Assembly (NCBI RefSeq): GCF_029889905.1
Contig: NZ_JARANZ010000001.1
Span: 1-64,000 of the forward strand
DNA length: 64,000 nt
Direction of reading: 5' to 3'
Source: Chromohalobacter sp. 11-W
GTDB lineage: Bacteria > Pseudomonadota > Gammaproteobacteria > Pseudomonadales > Halomonadaceae
Part shown: piece after piece, positions 1 through 9,020 of the stretch
Numbering within the stretch: position 1 is the stretch's first letter
Layout of the letters: every line of letters starts with the position of its first letter
Translations under genes and position numbers: made by a program
Notes under the pieces: generated by a model
Database searches by the model: none
Seen by the model: only the letters and a program-made list of their open reading frames with translations
What the model was told of the DNA's origin: nothing

Positions 1-1
1 G

Positions 2-289
2 AAGAAGCTCAAGCGCGAGGAGATGAGCGGTGGCTGCTTCACCATCTCCAGCCTGGGCTCCATCGGTGGCACCGCCTTCACGCCCATCGTCAACGCCCCG
101 GAAGTCGCCATTCTCGGCGTTTCCAAGGCGCAGACGAAGCCGGTGTGGGACGGCGCCGAGTTTGCCCCAAGGCTGATGATGCCGCTGTCGCTGTCCTACG
201 ATCACCGGGCGGTCAACGGCGCCGACGCGGCCCGCTTCACGGCCTTTTTGGCCCAGGCGTTGAGTGATATTCGTCGCCTGCTGATGTAA
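2..289 (+). CDS. aceF: Pyruvate dehydrogenase E2 (dihydrolipoyl acetyltransferase), C-terminal end
   Basis: This is a 5'-truncated reading frame that enters from the left edge and covers the last 95 residues. It is the end of the 2-oxoacid dehydrogenase acyltransferase catalytic domain, which transfers acetyl from lipoyl groups to CoA in the pyruvate dehydrogenase complex. The active-site motif [15 protein letters not shown] is present, with the catalytic His and the downstream acidic/Gly positions. The C-terminus LSDIRRLLM closely matches the end of E. coli AceF, which favours the pyruvate enzyme over SucB. A strong terminator follows, so the gene ends its operon. The lipoyl and subunit-binding domains lie outside the window. 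Confidence 0.93.
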   Translation, partial: KKLKREEMSGGCFTISSLGSIGGTAFTPIVNAPEVAILGVSKAQTKPVWDGAEFAPRLMMPLSLSYDHRAVNGADAARFTAFLAQALSDIRRLLM

Positions 290-314
290 TCCAGGCACAT
301 AGGTGACGAGATAG

Positions 315-342
315 AAGCGGCCTCCTCGGGGGCCGCTTTTTT
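315..342 (+). terminator. Rho-independent terminator after aceF
   Basis: Inverted repeat aagcggcc/ggccgctt with an 8-nt loop, followed directly by a run of T. It lies 25 bp after the aceF stop and fits an intrinsic terminator for the pyruvate dehydrogenase operon. Confidence 0.85.
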
Positions 343-457
343 GTCGCGACAAATGGAACCGAGTGTCACGCGCGACGAAAGTACAACGCTTCAGGCAACT
401 CCATGAAAAAAGGCGAATTATGGCGCTTAGAGCAAGCCGAGACCGGGGCGGGTGTGC

Positions 458-486
458 TTGTGCCGCTTGAGCCGTGCAGGTATCGT
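458..486 (+). promoter_or_regulatory. Candidate sigma70 promoter for adk
   Basis: TTGTGC and TATCGT hexamers separated by 17 bp, about 90 bp upstream of adk. Neither box is close to consensus, so this is only a plausible site in the short space after the aceF terminator. Confidence 0.35.
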
Positions 487-578
487 CATGGGCCATTCCC
501 ACTGCGATGGCGTGTGCTTCATGGAGCATGCCATGGCTAATAACGAACATGTGATGACTCGTTCAAGGAGCACTATCG

Positions 579-1235
579 ATGCGTTTGATCTTGTTGGGCG
601 CCCCGGGCGCAGGCAAGGGCACCCAGGCCCAATTCATCTGCGAGCATTTCGACATTCCGCAGATCTCCACCGGCGATATGTTGCGTACGGCGGTCAAGGA
701 GGAAAGTGAACTGGGGCTCAAGGTCAAGGAGATCATGAACAGCGGCGGTCTGGTGTCCGACGATATCATCATCTCGCTGGTCAAGGAGCGTATCGCCCAG
801 CCTGATTGCGCCAACGGTTTCCTGTTCGATGGTTTCCCGCGCACGATCCCCCAGGCCGATGCCATGAAAGACGCCAACGTCAAACTCGACCATGTGCTGG
901 AAGTCGCCGTGGATGATGAGGAAATCGTCAAGCGCCTGGCCGGTCGCCGGGTGCATCCGGGCTCGGGGCGTGTCTATCACATCGACTACCAGCCGCCCCA
1001 AGAAGAGGGCAAGGATGACGTGACGGGTGAAGCGATCGTGCTGCGCGACGACGATCAGGAGTCGACCGTGCGCAACCGCTTGTCCGTGTATCATGAACAG
1101 ACCGAGCCGCTGGTGAAGTATTACCGCGAATGGGCCCAGCAAGACCCGCAAAGCGCGCCAGCCTATCACCGTGTGGAAGGCACCGGCAGCGTCGAATCGA
1201 TCCGCCAGCAGGTGCTGACGGCGCTCGAAGGGTAA
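579..1235 (+). CDS. adk: Adenylate kinase
   Basis: Cytoplasmic enzyme interconverting ATP + AMP and 2 ADP. The 218-aa length is normal for the long-lid class. The P-loop GAPGAGKGT starts at residue 7, the DGFPRT motif is near residue 84, and the LID (about residues 122-159) contains HPGSGRVYH and DDVTGE. The LID lacks the four-Cys zinc site of Gram-positive enzymes, as expected for Gram-negatives. The start has AAGGAG 8 bp upstream. It stands alone between the aceF terminator and a 312-bp gap before tsaB. Many acidic residues in the LID fit a halophilic host (inference). Confidence 0.98.
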   Translation: MRLILLGAPGAGKGTQAQFICEHFDIPQISTGDMLRTAVKEESELGLKVKEIMNSGGLVSDDIIISLVKERIAQPDCANGFLFDGFPRTIPQADAMKDANVKLDHVLEVAVDDEEIVKRLAGRRVHPGSGRVYHIDYQPPQEEGKDDVTGEAIVLRDDDQESTVRNRLSVYHEQTEPLVKYYREWAQQDPQSAPAYHRVEGTGSVESIRQQVLTALEG

Positions 1236-1547
1236 CCTTCTCCCTCCCGCGCGGCTTTTCAGTGGGGGGGAACTTGTTCCCGATAGGGGGCTGCCAGCTT
1301 CCCTCGTGAATAAATTCACTCCCACTACGTCATGCCCTGGCTAGAATCTGAAAGAAGCTGGCCATTACGCCAAGGCGTTTCGACATGCCCGCGGGCATCA
1401 TAGAGCCACGCTCTGGGCCAGACCCTGGCCCTTTACCGTTTCGTTGACGACCTGCGTCAAGATTGCATCGGGCGGTGCGCCGGGCGTTTTGCCAATGACC
1501 GATGGCACGTTTATAGTGCGGGCTCACCCGTTGCTCGATGATCGCCG
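1236..1547. other. Intergenic region adk-tsaB
   Basis: The gap of 312 bp holds no convincing gene. It contains a 14-bp perfect palindrome at 1385-1398 (atgcccgcgggcat). A weak hairpin gggcca/tggccc lies at 1415-1431 followed by CTTT, which may end adk. A good sigma70 promoter lies at 1489-1517 for tsaB. Confidence 0.6.
1489..1517 (+). promoter_or_regulatory. Sigma70 promoter for tsaB
   Basis: TTGCCA, 17-bp spacer, TATAGT. Both boxes are near consensus with ideal spacing, about 30 bp before the tsaB start. The leader would be short. Confidence 0.65.
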
Positions 1548-2234
1548 ATGCCCACTCTGTTGGCCCTGGATGCCTCTACTAGCGCCTGTTCCTGCGCCTT
1601 GTGGCGCGATGGCCATGTCATCTCCCGTTATCGTGACGCCCCGCGTCAACACACCCAGCTCCTGATGCCGATGGTCGATGACGTGCTGGCCGAGGCGGGC
1701 GTAGGGCTCTCCGATCTCGATGCGTTGGCATACGGTCGTGGGCCGGGCTCGTTCACCGGTTTGCGCATCGCTGCCGGGACGGCGCAGGGGCTGGCTTTCG
1801 CGCTCGAATGTCCCTTGATCGGCGTATCCACCTTGGAAGCCCTGGCGCTGGCTGCACATCGGCGTCTCCATGCGCGCTATGTGGTGGCGGCAATGGACGC
1901 GCGCATGAACGAGATCTATGCCGCTGCCTATCGCTGCCACGATGGCGTGCTCGAGTCGCTCATGGAGGAGACCGTGTTGGCCCCGGAGCGGTTGCGTCTG
2001 CCTGTGGCCTCCCACGATGTCGACTGGGTCGGCATCGGCTCGGGCTGGACCTTACGCGAGCGTATGCCGGTGGAAGTGCAGTCGGCGCTCGGCCAGTGCC
2101 TGAGTGAACCGCAGCCAACTGCCGAGGATATGGTCCATTTGGCAGTGCAGGCCTGGCAGTCGGGTGAACGCCCGTCGCCCGACGTGGCGGTTCCTGTGTA
2201 TCTGCGCAATGAGGTGGCATGGCAGCGCGCTTAA
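1548..2234 (+). CDS. tsaB: tRNA threonylcarbamoyladenosine biosynthesis protein TsaB
   Basis: TsaB partners TsaD and TsaE in forming t6A37 on ANN-decoding tRNAs. It is an inactive ASKHA-fold paralogue of TsaD. The 228-aa protein starts with LLALDASTSACSCAL, the phosphate-1 motif of the fold. The family signature YGRGPGSFTGLRI lies near residue 63, and HTQLLMPMVDDVL is also typical. Family length is about 230 aa. It has its own promoter and is followed 86 bp later by uppP. The assignment is secure from these motifs. Confidence 0.96.
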   Translation: MPTLLALDASTSACSCALWRDGHVISRYRDAPRQHTQLLMPMVDDVLAEAGVGLSDLDALAYGRGPGSFTGLRIAAGTAQGLAFALECPLIGVSTLEALALAAHRRLHARYVVAAMDARMNEIYAAAYRCHDGVLESLMEETVLAPERLRLPVASHDVDWVGIGSGWTLRERMPVEVQSALGQCLSEPQPTAEDMVHLAVQAWQSGERPSPDVAVPVYLRNEVAWQRA

Positions 2235-2320
2235 GCGTTTCTTAAGCCCTCGAGAATAATAATGGCGTGCTCGCACGCTCGTACGCAGCGTCATGTTTTT
2301 CGTTGCTTCAAGGACATTTC

Positions 2321-3118
2321 ATGGATTGGTTGCACGTCGTTGCGCTGGCCATCATTCAAGGCCTTACCGAATTCCTGCCCATTTCGTCATCCGCTCACCT
2401 GATTCTCCCGTCGCAGTTGCTGGGCTGGCCCGATCAGGGCTTGGCCTTCGATGTTGCTGTACATGTCGGCTCGTTGGCCGCAGTGATGCTGGTCTTTCAC
2501 CGTGAAGTGACTCACATCGTGCGTGATTGGGTGGCGCAGTGTCGCGGCGCGCCAGCGACGCCGGAAAGCCGCCTGGGCTGGGCGGTGATCATTGGCACCC
2601 TGCCTGCCGTCATCATCGGTTTTCTGCTGGAAAGTGTCATCGAGTCATATCTTCGCGCCTCGCTGGTGATCGCCATCACCACCTTGGTTTTCGGGTTGCT
2701 GCTGTGGTGGGCGGATGTACGCGGTAGCCGCCGGCATGCGTTGACCGCGATGTCGCTGCGCAATGCGCTGATCATCGGGCTCGCCCAGGCCTTGGCGTTG
2801 ATTCCCGGGACGTCGCGCTCGGGCATCACGATCACGGCGGCCTTGCTGCTGGGCTTCACCCGCCAGGCCGCCGCACGTTTCTCGTTCTTGCTGTCGATCC
2901 CGCTGATTCTTGCCGCCGGTTCGCTCAAGGGTATCGAACTTGTCGAAGCCGGCGAGGGTGTGGCCTGGGGCACGATCGTCGCGGGGACGCTGATGTCGTT
3001 TGTCGCGGCATGGCTGTGTATCAAGTTGTTCCTGGCCGCGTTGGATCGCATCGGTATGCTGCCGTTCGTCATCTATCGCCTGATCCTGGGCGTCGTGCTG
3101 TTGGTATGGGTGGCATGA
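2321..3118 (+). CDS. uppP: Undecaprenyl-diphosphate phosphatase
   Basis: Integral inner-membrane enzyme (BacA family) that recycles undecaprenyl pyrophosphate for peptidoglycan and O-antigen synthesis; extra copies give bacitracin resistance. The 265-aa protein contains both family motifs, [11 protein letters not shown] near residue 17 and PGTSRSGIT in the central region, plus about eight hydrophobic segments. The ATG at 2321 is preferred over an upstream in-frame start because AAGGA lies 6 bp before it and the protein then begins [14 protein letters not shown] as in the family. Its stop overlaps the start of rsmJ (ATGA), so the two are translationally coupled. Confidence 0.96.
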   Translation: MDWLHVVALAIIQGLTEFLPISSSAHLILPSQLLGWPDQGLAFDVAVHVGSLAAVMLVFHREVTHIVRDWVAQCRGAPATPESRLGWAVIIGTLPAVIIGFLLESVIESYLRASLVIAITTLVFGLLLWWADVRGSRRHALTAMSLRNALIIGLAQALALIPGTSRSGITITAALLLGFTRQAAARFSFLLSIPLILAAGSLKGIELVEAGEGVAWGTIVAGTLMSFVAAWLCIKLFLAALDRIGMLPFVIYRLILGVVLLVWVA

Positions 3119-3885
3119 GCGAACGGGTTACGGCCATCGGCGAGCCGGTACGCGCGCTGGCAGCGCGCCTCGGGTTGCCCTGGCAACCCGAGGCGGATGC
3201 CGACACCACCTTGTGCTTGGCCATGCGCGATGAGGGCCTGGCGCTGTCGGGCGATGCGCGTCGCTATGGCGCGCCGATTCGGGTCGATTTCGCCGCTGGT
3301 AAAGTCGCGCACCGGCGCCGCTTCGGCGGCGGGCGTGGGCAACTGATCGCCAAGGCATGCGGACTGGCGCATGGCGTGACGCCGAGCATTGTCGATGCCA
3401 CGGCGGGGCTGGGGCGTGATGCCTTCGTGCTGGCGAGCCTCGGCGCCCAGGTGTTGCTGATCGAGCGCGTGGCGGCGATTTACGCCCTGCTCGAAGATGG
3501 CGTGCGGCGTGCCCGAGCGGATGCAGAGGCCGCCGAGATCGTGGCGCGCATGCGGGTGGCGAATGGTGATGCCGCGCATGAGCTGGCGACGCTGGTGGCG
3601 CGTCACGACGTTGCGCCGCAGGTGGTGCATCTCGACCCCATGTTTCCTCACCGTGACAAGAGCGCGTTGGTCAAGAAGGAGATGCGCGTCTTCCGCGAAC
3701 TGGCCGGTGACGATGACGACGCGCCGCGCCTGCTGGAAGCCGCTCTGGAGGTCGCTACGCACCGGGTGGTGGTCAAGCGCCCCCGCCGTGCGCCACCGCT
3801 TGAGGGCCCCTCGCCCGATCACGTGCTCGAGGGCAAGACCAGTCGCTATGATCTCTATGTGCATCGCAGCCTGAAGCCTGCGTAA
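3115..3885 (+). CDS. rsmJ: 16S rRNA (guanine-1516-N2)-methyltransferase RsmJ
   Basis: SAM-dependent methyltransferase that makes m2G1516 in 16S rRNA (family formerly UPF0341/YhiQ). The 256-aa protein has SAM motif [18 protein letters not shown] and the catalytic-region motif HLDPMFPHR characteristic of RsmJ. The start ATG at 3115 overlaps the uppP stop by ATGA; an in-frame ATG at 3106 would add only three residues. The gene is convergent with plsB, 14 bp apart. The family is typical of gammaproteobacteria, which supports the host assignment. Confidence 0.94.
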   Translation: MSERVTAIGEPVRALAARLGLPWQPEADADTTLCLAMRDEGLALSGDARRYGAPIRVDFAAGKVAHRRRFGGGRGQLIAKACGLAHGVTPSIVDATAGLGRDAFVLASLGAQVLLIERVAAIYALLEDGVRRARADAEAAEIVARMRVANGDAAHELATLVARHDVAPQVVHLDPMFPHRDKSALVKKEMRVFRELAGDDDDAPRLLEAALEVATHRVVVKRPRRAPPLEGPSPDHVLEGKTSRYDLYVHRSLKPA

Positions 3886-3899
3886 CGTGGCCTCATGGC

Positions 3900-6335
3900 T
3901 CAAGACGCCTGGCGATGCACCAGTTGGGTCAGGCGGTGGCGCAGGCTGGGATCGAAGAGCGCCTGCCCACGCCGCTGAGCGCTTTCGAGCGAGCTGTCAT
4001 AGCATAGCGTGTCGTTTTCCTGCCATAACCAGCCCTGTGCCTCGAGAGTGTCGAGCAAGCCGCTGAAGAGGCGTTTGTCGAAGAACTCCGGCGCGTTAAG
4101 CCCGGAGAGCAGGGTGAGACGTTCAGCCAACTGACGGCTTTGTTCCTCCAACGCCTCGCGGTTCAGGGTGCCGCTTCCTTCGCGCAGCAGTACGGCCAAT
4201 AGCAGATAACCGCGCTCCAGAGTCGGTTGCACCAGCCGGCCCAGCAGGCGCAGATGTTCGCTACTGGCCAGGTGCCCCGCTGGGCGCTCCCAGCCGTGAT
4301 CGGTCTCGATCAGCAAGTCTTCCGACACGAGTGCCGCCAGAGCGCGTTCCAGACGCGGCGCAAAGGCATCAGCGGGCAGGTGAAATTCATGCGCGAGCAC
4401 TGGCCAGGCGGGGCCCAGCAGCGTGAGCAACTCCTCCGTATTAAAGCGGGCGTTATGCCGGTATGCGAAGGCGACCAGTGCCATGTCGATGAACAGATGC
4501 AAGACGTTGTTGCGATACCAGGTCAATAAAGTGGCCTGTTCTGGCGTGGCGAGGACGAGTTCGCCGAGTGCCTGTTGGCGGCGCTCGATGAATTCCAACT
4601 GAGCGGTATGGGCGATCCAGTCCCGAGGCTCGCCCTCGGGCAGAGTGAGTCGCTCGCCGCCCGGGAGGTGCCGCCTTAGGTCCACTAGCAAGCGCATGTG
4701 ACGCTCGAGCAAGTCGGCCTCGATGGCATGGTGCGAATTGGCCAGAAGCCCCAGGGCGACCAGCGAGACCGGCGTGATGGCCGCTGCCGCGTTGATGCGC
4801 TGGGCCAGGGTGGCGCCCAGCGCGGGCACGGCCTGGTTCAGCCAGTCGGGGCGTGTTTGACGGCGATTGTCTCGCCACTCGGGCACCTGGCGGTCGAGAA
4901 AGCCGCTGAGCATGAGCGGTTCGCCGACATTGACCGTGACATGCCCGTATGACGGTCGCAGGCGACGCACGATGCGCAATAGATCGAAGGGCGATTCCTT
5001 CTTCTTGTGCCCGCCACGCAATTCCTTGAGGTAGCTACCGCTTTCCAGCACCTTCTCGTAGCCGACATAGACCGGCACGAAGGCGACCTCGCGGCGGGGG
5101 TCGCGGGCGAATGAGCGAAGGGTCATGGCGAGCATGCCTGGGCGCGGCGCCAGCATGCGGCCGGTGCGCGAGCGTCCGCCCTCGATGAAGTATTCCAGTG
5201 GGTGCCCGCGCGAAATCAGACGATGCACGTATTCGTTGAATACCGCCGCGTAGAGGCGATTGTCACGAAAGCTGCGGCGCAGGAAGAACGCCCCTCCTCG
5301 ACGTAGCAGCGCGCCGATCACCGGCATGTCGAGGTTGCGGCCTGCCGCGATGTGCGGCGGCATCAATCCCTCGCGAAATAGTGCGTAGGACAACAAAAGA
5401 TAGTCGATATGGCTGCGATGACAGGGCACGTAGATCAATTCGTGATCGCCGGCCAGCGCCTTGACGTCATCGAGCCCGTTGACGGTGACGCCGTCGTAGA
5501 GACGATTCCAGAGCCGGCGCAGCAGTTGGTAGAGGAAACGCAGTACCGGGTAGGAGGTGTTGGAAGCGATTTCGCGGCCATAACGCAGTGCCCGGCGTGT
5601 TTCACGTTCGGGGCTGGTGCCACGGGCGGTGGCCGCGTCGGAGATCGCCTGGCGCACTTGTGGGCTGTCGACCACGCCGCGGATCAACGTATTGCGGTGC
5701 GAGAGGTCGGGACCCAGCACACGGGCGCGTACCCGACGAAAGTGAACGCGCAGCACGCGCGCCGTCTTGCGCTGGACGGCCGGTAGCGGACGTGTCTCGA
5801 TCAACGTGCGTAGTTGCAACGGGGCGCCGATATGCACCTGCACGTGCTTGCCATTGACCGCCATCGACAAGAGTCGGCGCAGGCGTCCGCTCCACTGCCA
5901 GCTATCCGCCGCGAGCAGTTTCCAGAAGCCGAAGTCCTTGCCCGGGGCACGTCCCCAGAACACGCTGACCGGTACTAGCTGGACATCTCGATCGGGCGCG
6001 TCGGCTAGTTCTGCCAGCAAGGTGTCGAGATGCAGCGAGCGTCGTCCGTGTACCTGCGTCAACCCGCGACTGAGCCGGGGTAGGGCGATACAAGCGGGAA
6101 GGCGCGCCTCGCCGAGCGCGATGCTGCCTCGGGCGCTGGGCAGCCCCTCGCGGCGTGTCATCAGTTCGAGTGCCAGTCTGTCCGAGAAGGCGGGATGCGG
6201 CAGCACGTAGAGGGTGGGCCGCGTGGCATCGAGCGCGGGCTGCTGCGCTTCGACATGATGGTAGTCGAGCCAGTGGTCGAGCAGCGTGCGGCACAGGGCG
6301 CGCAAGGGAGCGAGGAACGTGCGTAGAACAGCCAT
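3900..6335 (-). CDS. plsB: Glycerol-3-phosphate 1-O-acyltransferase PlsB
   Basis: Inner-membrane-bound enzyme that acylates sn-glycerol-3-phosphate at position 1, the first step of phospholipid synthesis. The 811-aa length matches E. coli PlsB (about 807 aa). Acyltransferase blocks are visible in order: HRSHIDYLLLSY (HX4D catalytic motif), GAFFLRRSFRDN, FIEGGRSRTGRML and a downstream VPVYVGYEKV. The gene is divergent from a cardiolipin synthase, so both early and late phospholipid steps sit together. Start at 6335 gives MAVLRTFLAPLRALC. It is convergent with rsmJ. Confidence 0.97.
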   Translation of the reverse strand: MAVLRTFLAPLRALCRTLLDHWLDYHHVEAQQPALDATRPTLYVLPHPAFSDRLALELMTRREGLPSARGSIALGEARLPACIALPRLSRGLTQVHGRRSLHLDTLLAELADAPDRDVQLVPVSVFWGRAPGKDFGFWKLLAADSWQWSGRLRRLLSMAVNGKHVQVHIGAPLQLRTLIETRPLPAVQRKTARVLRVHFRRVRARVLGPDLSHRNTLIRGVVDSPQVRQAISDAATARGTSPERETRRALRYGREIASNTSYPVLRFLYQLLRRLWNRLYDGVTVNGLDDVKALAGDHELIYVPCHRSHIDYLLLSYALFREGLMPPHIAAGRNLDMPVIGALLRRGGAFFLRRSFRDNRLYAAVFNEYVHRLISRGHPLEYFIEGGRSRTGRMLAPRPGMLAMTLRSFARDPRREVAFVPVYVGYEKVLESGSYLKELRGGHKKKESPFDLLRIVRRLRPSYGHVTVNVGEPLMLSGFLDRQVPEWRDNRRQTRPDWLNQAVPALGATLAQRINAAAAITPVSLVALGLLANSHHAIEADLLERHMRLLVDLRRHLPGGERLTLPEGEPRDWIAHTAQLEFIERRQQALGELVLATPEQATLLTWYRNNVLHLFIDMALVAFAYRHNARFNTEELLTLLGPAWPVLAHEFHLPADAFAPRLERALAALVSEDLLIETDHGWERPAGHLASSEHLRLLGRLVQPTLERGYLLLAVLLREGSGTLNREALEEQSRQLAERLTLLSGLNAPEFFDKRLFSGLLDTLEAQGWLWQENDTLCYDSSLESAQRRGQALFDPSLRHRLTQLVHRQAS

Positions 6336-6480
6336 CCATTAGCCTTGAAGGAACGCAATGCAGCAGTATAGCCAGTCCGGCCGGGTAGGCCCAAGGCTGG
6401 CGCTTTTCAGCGACGTTGAAAACGTGCGTCAATGGCGCACGACCCAGCCGCCGCGCAGGCGGCGAATTCAAGGAGACACC

Positions 6481-7593
6481 ATGCGCGGACGCTGGCAGGT
6501 AGGCAATCGTTTCACCTTGTTGCCGGAAGGCAAACGCTTTCTTCCCGCCTTGTTTACAGCCATCGATGAAGCGCGCACCACGCTTTATCTCGAACTGTAT
6601 TTGATGGAGTCGGGAACGCTCGCCACACGCGTGATCGATGCCTTGTGCGCGGCGGCCGGGCGGGGTGTCACGGTGCTGGTACTGCTCGATGGCTATGGTT
6701 CGATGAAGCTCGCGCATTCTGACCGTGAGCGCTTGCGTGAGGCCGGCGTGGCGCTGCGCTTCTTCAATCCGCTGGCCTGGCATCAACTGGGCAAGAATCT
6801 GTCGCGCGATCATCGCAAGCTGCTGATCGTCGACGAGAAACTGGCATTCACCGGTGGTTTCGGCGCCGTCGATTCCTTCGTCGAGGCGTGGTATGAAGTC
6901 GCCGTACGTATCGAGGGGCCGGTCGTCGCGGATTGGATCGGCCTGTTCGCGCAACTCTGGGAATCGCCCTTGACGCGCCGCAAGGCGGCGCCGCGTCACT
7001 GGCCGTCCCCGCGCTCCATCGCACCGCTCACGGAGGACATGCGCGGACGTATGATCAGTGGGCGTGGGCATCGTTACCAGGCGATTCGGCATTCGCTGCA
7101 TCAGCGTATCGCTACTGCCGAGCGGCGGTTGTGGCTGTGTACGCCCTACTTCGTGCCGACTTTCAGCCTGCGCCGACGCCTGATCCGCGCCGCGCGCCTG
7201 GGCCTTGACGTGCGGCTATTGCTGCCGGGCTCGCGCCACGACCATCCGAGCATTCGCTATGCCGGGCAACGTTTCTACGCGCGACTTTTGCGGGCCGGGG
7301 TACGCATCTACGAGTTTCAGCCGACCTTCATTCACGCCAAGTTCGTGCTGGTCGACGATTGGGCGTCGATCGGCTCGTGCAACTTCGATCACTGGAGCCT
7401 GCAGTGGAATCTCGAGGCTAACCAGGAAGTCGAGGATACGAGATTCGCCCGCGACGTGGCGGCTCTGTTCGAGCGTAACTTCGCCGCCAGCGAGGAAATC
7501 CATTGGGAGCAGTGGCGCTATCGCCCCTGGACTCAGCGCTGCCGTGAGTGGGTTTTCGGCACCCTCAACGGGTGGATGACACGGCTGCGCTGA
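6481..7593 (+). CDS. Cardiolipin synthase-like phospholipase D family protein (ClsB type)
   Basis: The protein is 370 aa with two phospholipase D domains. The first HKD motif is DHRKLLIVDEKLAFTGGFG near residue 113, and the second is HAKFVLVDDWASIGSCNFD near residue 285. Both have the catalytic His and Lys. It lacks the N-terminal transmembrane pair of ClsA, so it resembles ClsB. It probably joins phosphatidylglycerol with PG or PE at the inner membrane. The start at 6481 is chosen because AAGGAG lies 6 bp upstream; an in-frame upstream ATG at 6358 would add 41 basic residues with no RBS. It is divergent from plsB. Exact donor specificity cannot be read from sequence. Confidence 0.88.
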   Translation: MRGRWQVGNRFTLLPEGKRFLPALFTAIDEARTTLYLELYLMESGTLATRVIDALCAAAGRGVTVLVLLDGYGSMKLAHSDRERLREAGVALRFFNPLAWHQLGKNLSRDHRKLLIVDEKLAFTGGFGAVDSFVEAWYEVAVRIEGPVVADWIGLFAQLWESPLTRRKAAPRHWPSPRSIAPLTEDMRGRMISGRGHRYQAIRHSLHQRIATAERRLWLCTPYFVPTFSLRRRLIRAARLGLDVRLLLPGSRHDHPSIRYAGQRFYARLLRAGVRIYEFQPTFIHAKFVLVDDWASIGSCNFDHWSLQWNLEANQEVEDTRFARDVAALFERNFAASEEIHWEQWRYRPWTQRCREWVFGTLNGWMTRLR

Positions 7594-7601
7594 ATGCGTG
7601 T

Positions 7602-8252
7602 CTAGCGGCGACCCTTGCCTCCTGGGCGTCCGGCGGGTTTCTTCTTGCGCGGTGTGGGCTTGGGTTTTTCCTCGGGGACCCGGTAGTGCAGATAGAGATC
7701 CAGGATCAGCTCGGGTAGCTGCTTGACGAGCGCCTCGGCTCGGGGGCCGTCAGCAATCAGTTCGTGCATGTCGGGTTCGTCGTCGAATAGCCCCGACAAA
7801 GCCATGAAGGGCAGCAGCAGCTCGGCGACCCGGGCTTCGTCGTGCTCGAACCAGGCGACTTCATTGAGAAACACACCTTCCATGAAGCCCGCGCACCAAT
7901 CGCCGATGGGCGTTTCCTCGGGGGCGATGTCGCCGAGCTCGAGATCGAACGGCAGTTCGGGTAGATGACCGTGCTCGAGGGCTTCGATGGCGTTTTGCTT
8001 GAGCGTCTCGCAGAGGCCGAGAATCTGTTCGCGCTGCGCGGCGTCGGTGAACTGCGGCTCGCCATGGTAAAGCTCGGCGACCCAGGTCGTGGCCGGTGTC
8101 TCGATCGGCGCGATCGCCAGCGCGACGAGGAAACCGTGCGTGCCGATCAAGTCGAGCGCTTCAGGGTCGACTTGGTCGGATTCAAGGAAATCGTCGAGGG
8201 TCTCGAGCGCTTCGTCGTCGAGCAGGGGCATGGGGGGCGACGTCTCGGACAT
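7602..8252 (-). CDS. UPF0149 (YecA/YgfB family) protein
   Basis: A 216-aa acidic protein with the UPF0149 fold: the N-terminal segment LLDDEALETLDDFLES, then DLIGTHGFLVALAIAP, and the core IGDWCAGFMEGV with the conserved WxxGFxxG pattern. Family members are of unclear function. The C-terminus is a strongly basic tail (KPKPTPRKKKPAGRPGGKGRR) after a long acidic body. This suggests a nucleic-acid- or ribosome-binding extension (inference); no SEC-C zinc motif is visible. Start ATG at 8252 follows AAGAGG; an upstream in-frame start would add 23 residues unlike the family. It is divergent from the SprT-like gene. Confidence 0.85.
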   Translation of the reverse strand: MSETSPPMPLLDDEALETLDDFLESDQVDPEALDLIGTHGFLVALAIAPIETPATTWVAELYHGEPQFTDAAQREQILGLCETLKQNAIEALEHGHLPELPFDLELGDIAPEETPIGDWCAGFMEGVFLNEVAWFEHDEARVAELLLPFMALSGLFDDEPDMHELIADGPRAEALVKQLPELILDLYLHYRVPEEKPKPTPRKKKPAGRPGGKGRR

Positions 8253-8324
8253 GATGGGCCTCTTGCAGGGGAGCGGTCGGTGAGTGGTGGACGCCTGTCG
8301 CGTTGCGCGGCATTCTAGCATCCC

Positions 8325-8867
8325 ATGATGTCTGTCACCTTGCCCTCTCCCGATAACGATTGGTTAGTGTCGCTCGACGAGCCGGCTCTCCACGAGGCGC
8401 TACATGCGCGTGTTGAGGCGGCTTGGCGCGTCGCCCTCGATGTTCATCCTGCCCTGCCGCGCCCCGACGTGTGGTTGGACCTGCGTGGCAAGGGGGCCGG
8501 TCAGGCGCACTTCTCGCGCGGCGGCCTACGTTTCAATCCCGTCCTACTGCGCGAGAACCGCCAGGCGTTCATGGTGGATGTGGTTCCGCATGAGATGGCG
8601 CATTGGCTGGTCTTTCACCTCGAGGGGCCGCCAGCGCGTCCGCACGGCCACGAATGGCGTACCGTCATGCAGAAGCTCTACGGTTTGCCGCCACGTACCA
8701 CGCACCGTTTCGATGTCACGCGTGCCAGTCCCGCACCGTATTGCTACCGTTGTGGTTGTGCCACCGAGCATCAATTTTCCGCGCGGCGTCATTCGCGGGC
8801 ACAGCGAGGCACGAACTATCATTGTCGATATTGTCGACAGCGCTTGCGCTTCGTTGCGAAAAAGTGA
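8325..8867 (+). CDS. sprT: SprT-like zinc metallopeptidase family protein
   Basis: A 180-aa SprT family protein. The metal-binding motif VPHEMAHWL (HExxH) lies near residue 88. A C-terminal zinc ribbon follows, with Cys pairs in YCYRCGC and YHCRYCRQRLRF. Eukaryotic Spartan relatives cleave DNA-protein crosslinks; the bacterial role is not established. Two adjacent ATG codons (8325 and 8328) could start it. The gene shares a 72-bp divergent spacer with the UPF0149 gene. Confidence 0.9.
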   Translation: MMSVTLPSPDNDWLVSLDEPALHEALHARVEAAWRVALDVHPALPRPDVWLDLRGKGAGQAHFSRGGLRFNPVLLRENRQAFMVDVVPHEMAHWLVFHLEGPPARPHGHEWRTVMQKLYGLPPRTTHRFDVTRASPAPYCYRCGCATEHQFSARRHSRAQRGTNYHCRYCRQRLRFVAKK

Positions 8868-8900
8868 TGTAACTCAATGAATTAAAAAGAAAAAATGGTA

Positions 8901-8912
8901 ATACCAAGGTCT
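8901..8912 (+). promoter_or_regulatory. Candidate CrbR/ErdR-type activator site upstream of acs
   Basis: The 12-mer ATACCAAGGTCT matches, at 10 of 12 positions, ATACCAAAGTAT found upstream of the symporter operon (20774-20785, minus strand). It lies 109 bp before the acs start. A TATATG box begins 37 bp after the motif start, and the -35 position has no consensus, which fits an activator-dependent promoter. The link to the response regulator is inferred from context. Confidence 0.4.
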
Positions 8913-9020
8913 AATAGGGAGCCAGGGGGTCTACGGGTATATGCTGGATGGGTATTCTTGGACGGTCACGTGGTCAATCGTGTGGCCGATCATCCATTTC
9001 TCGACCTTTGCGAGGAAGCC

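Noticed and set aside
1385-1398. 14-bp perfect palindrome between adk and tsaB
   Set aside because: GC-rich self-complementary words of this length occur by chance; no promoter overlaps it.
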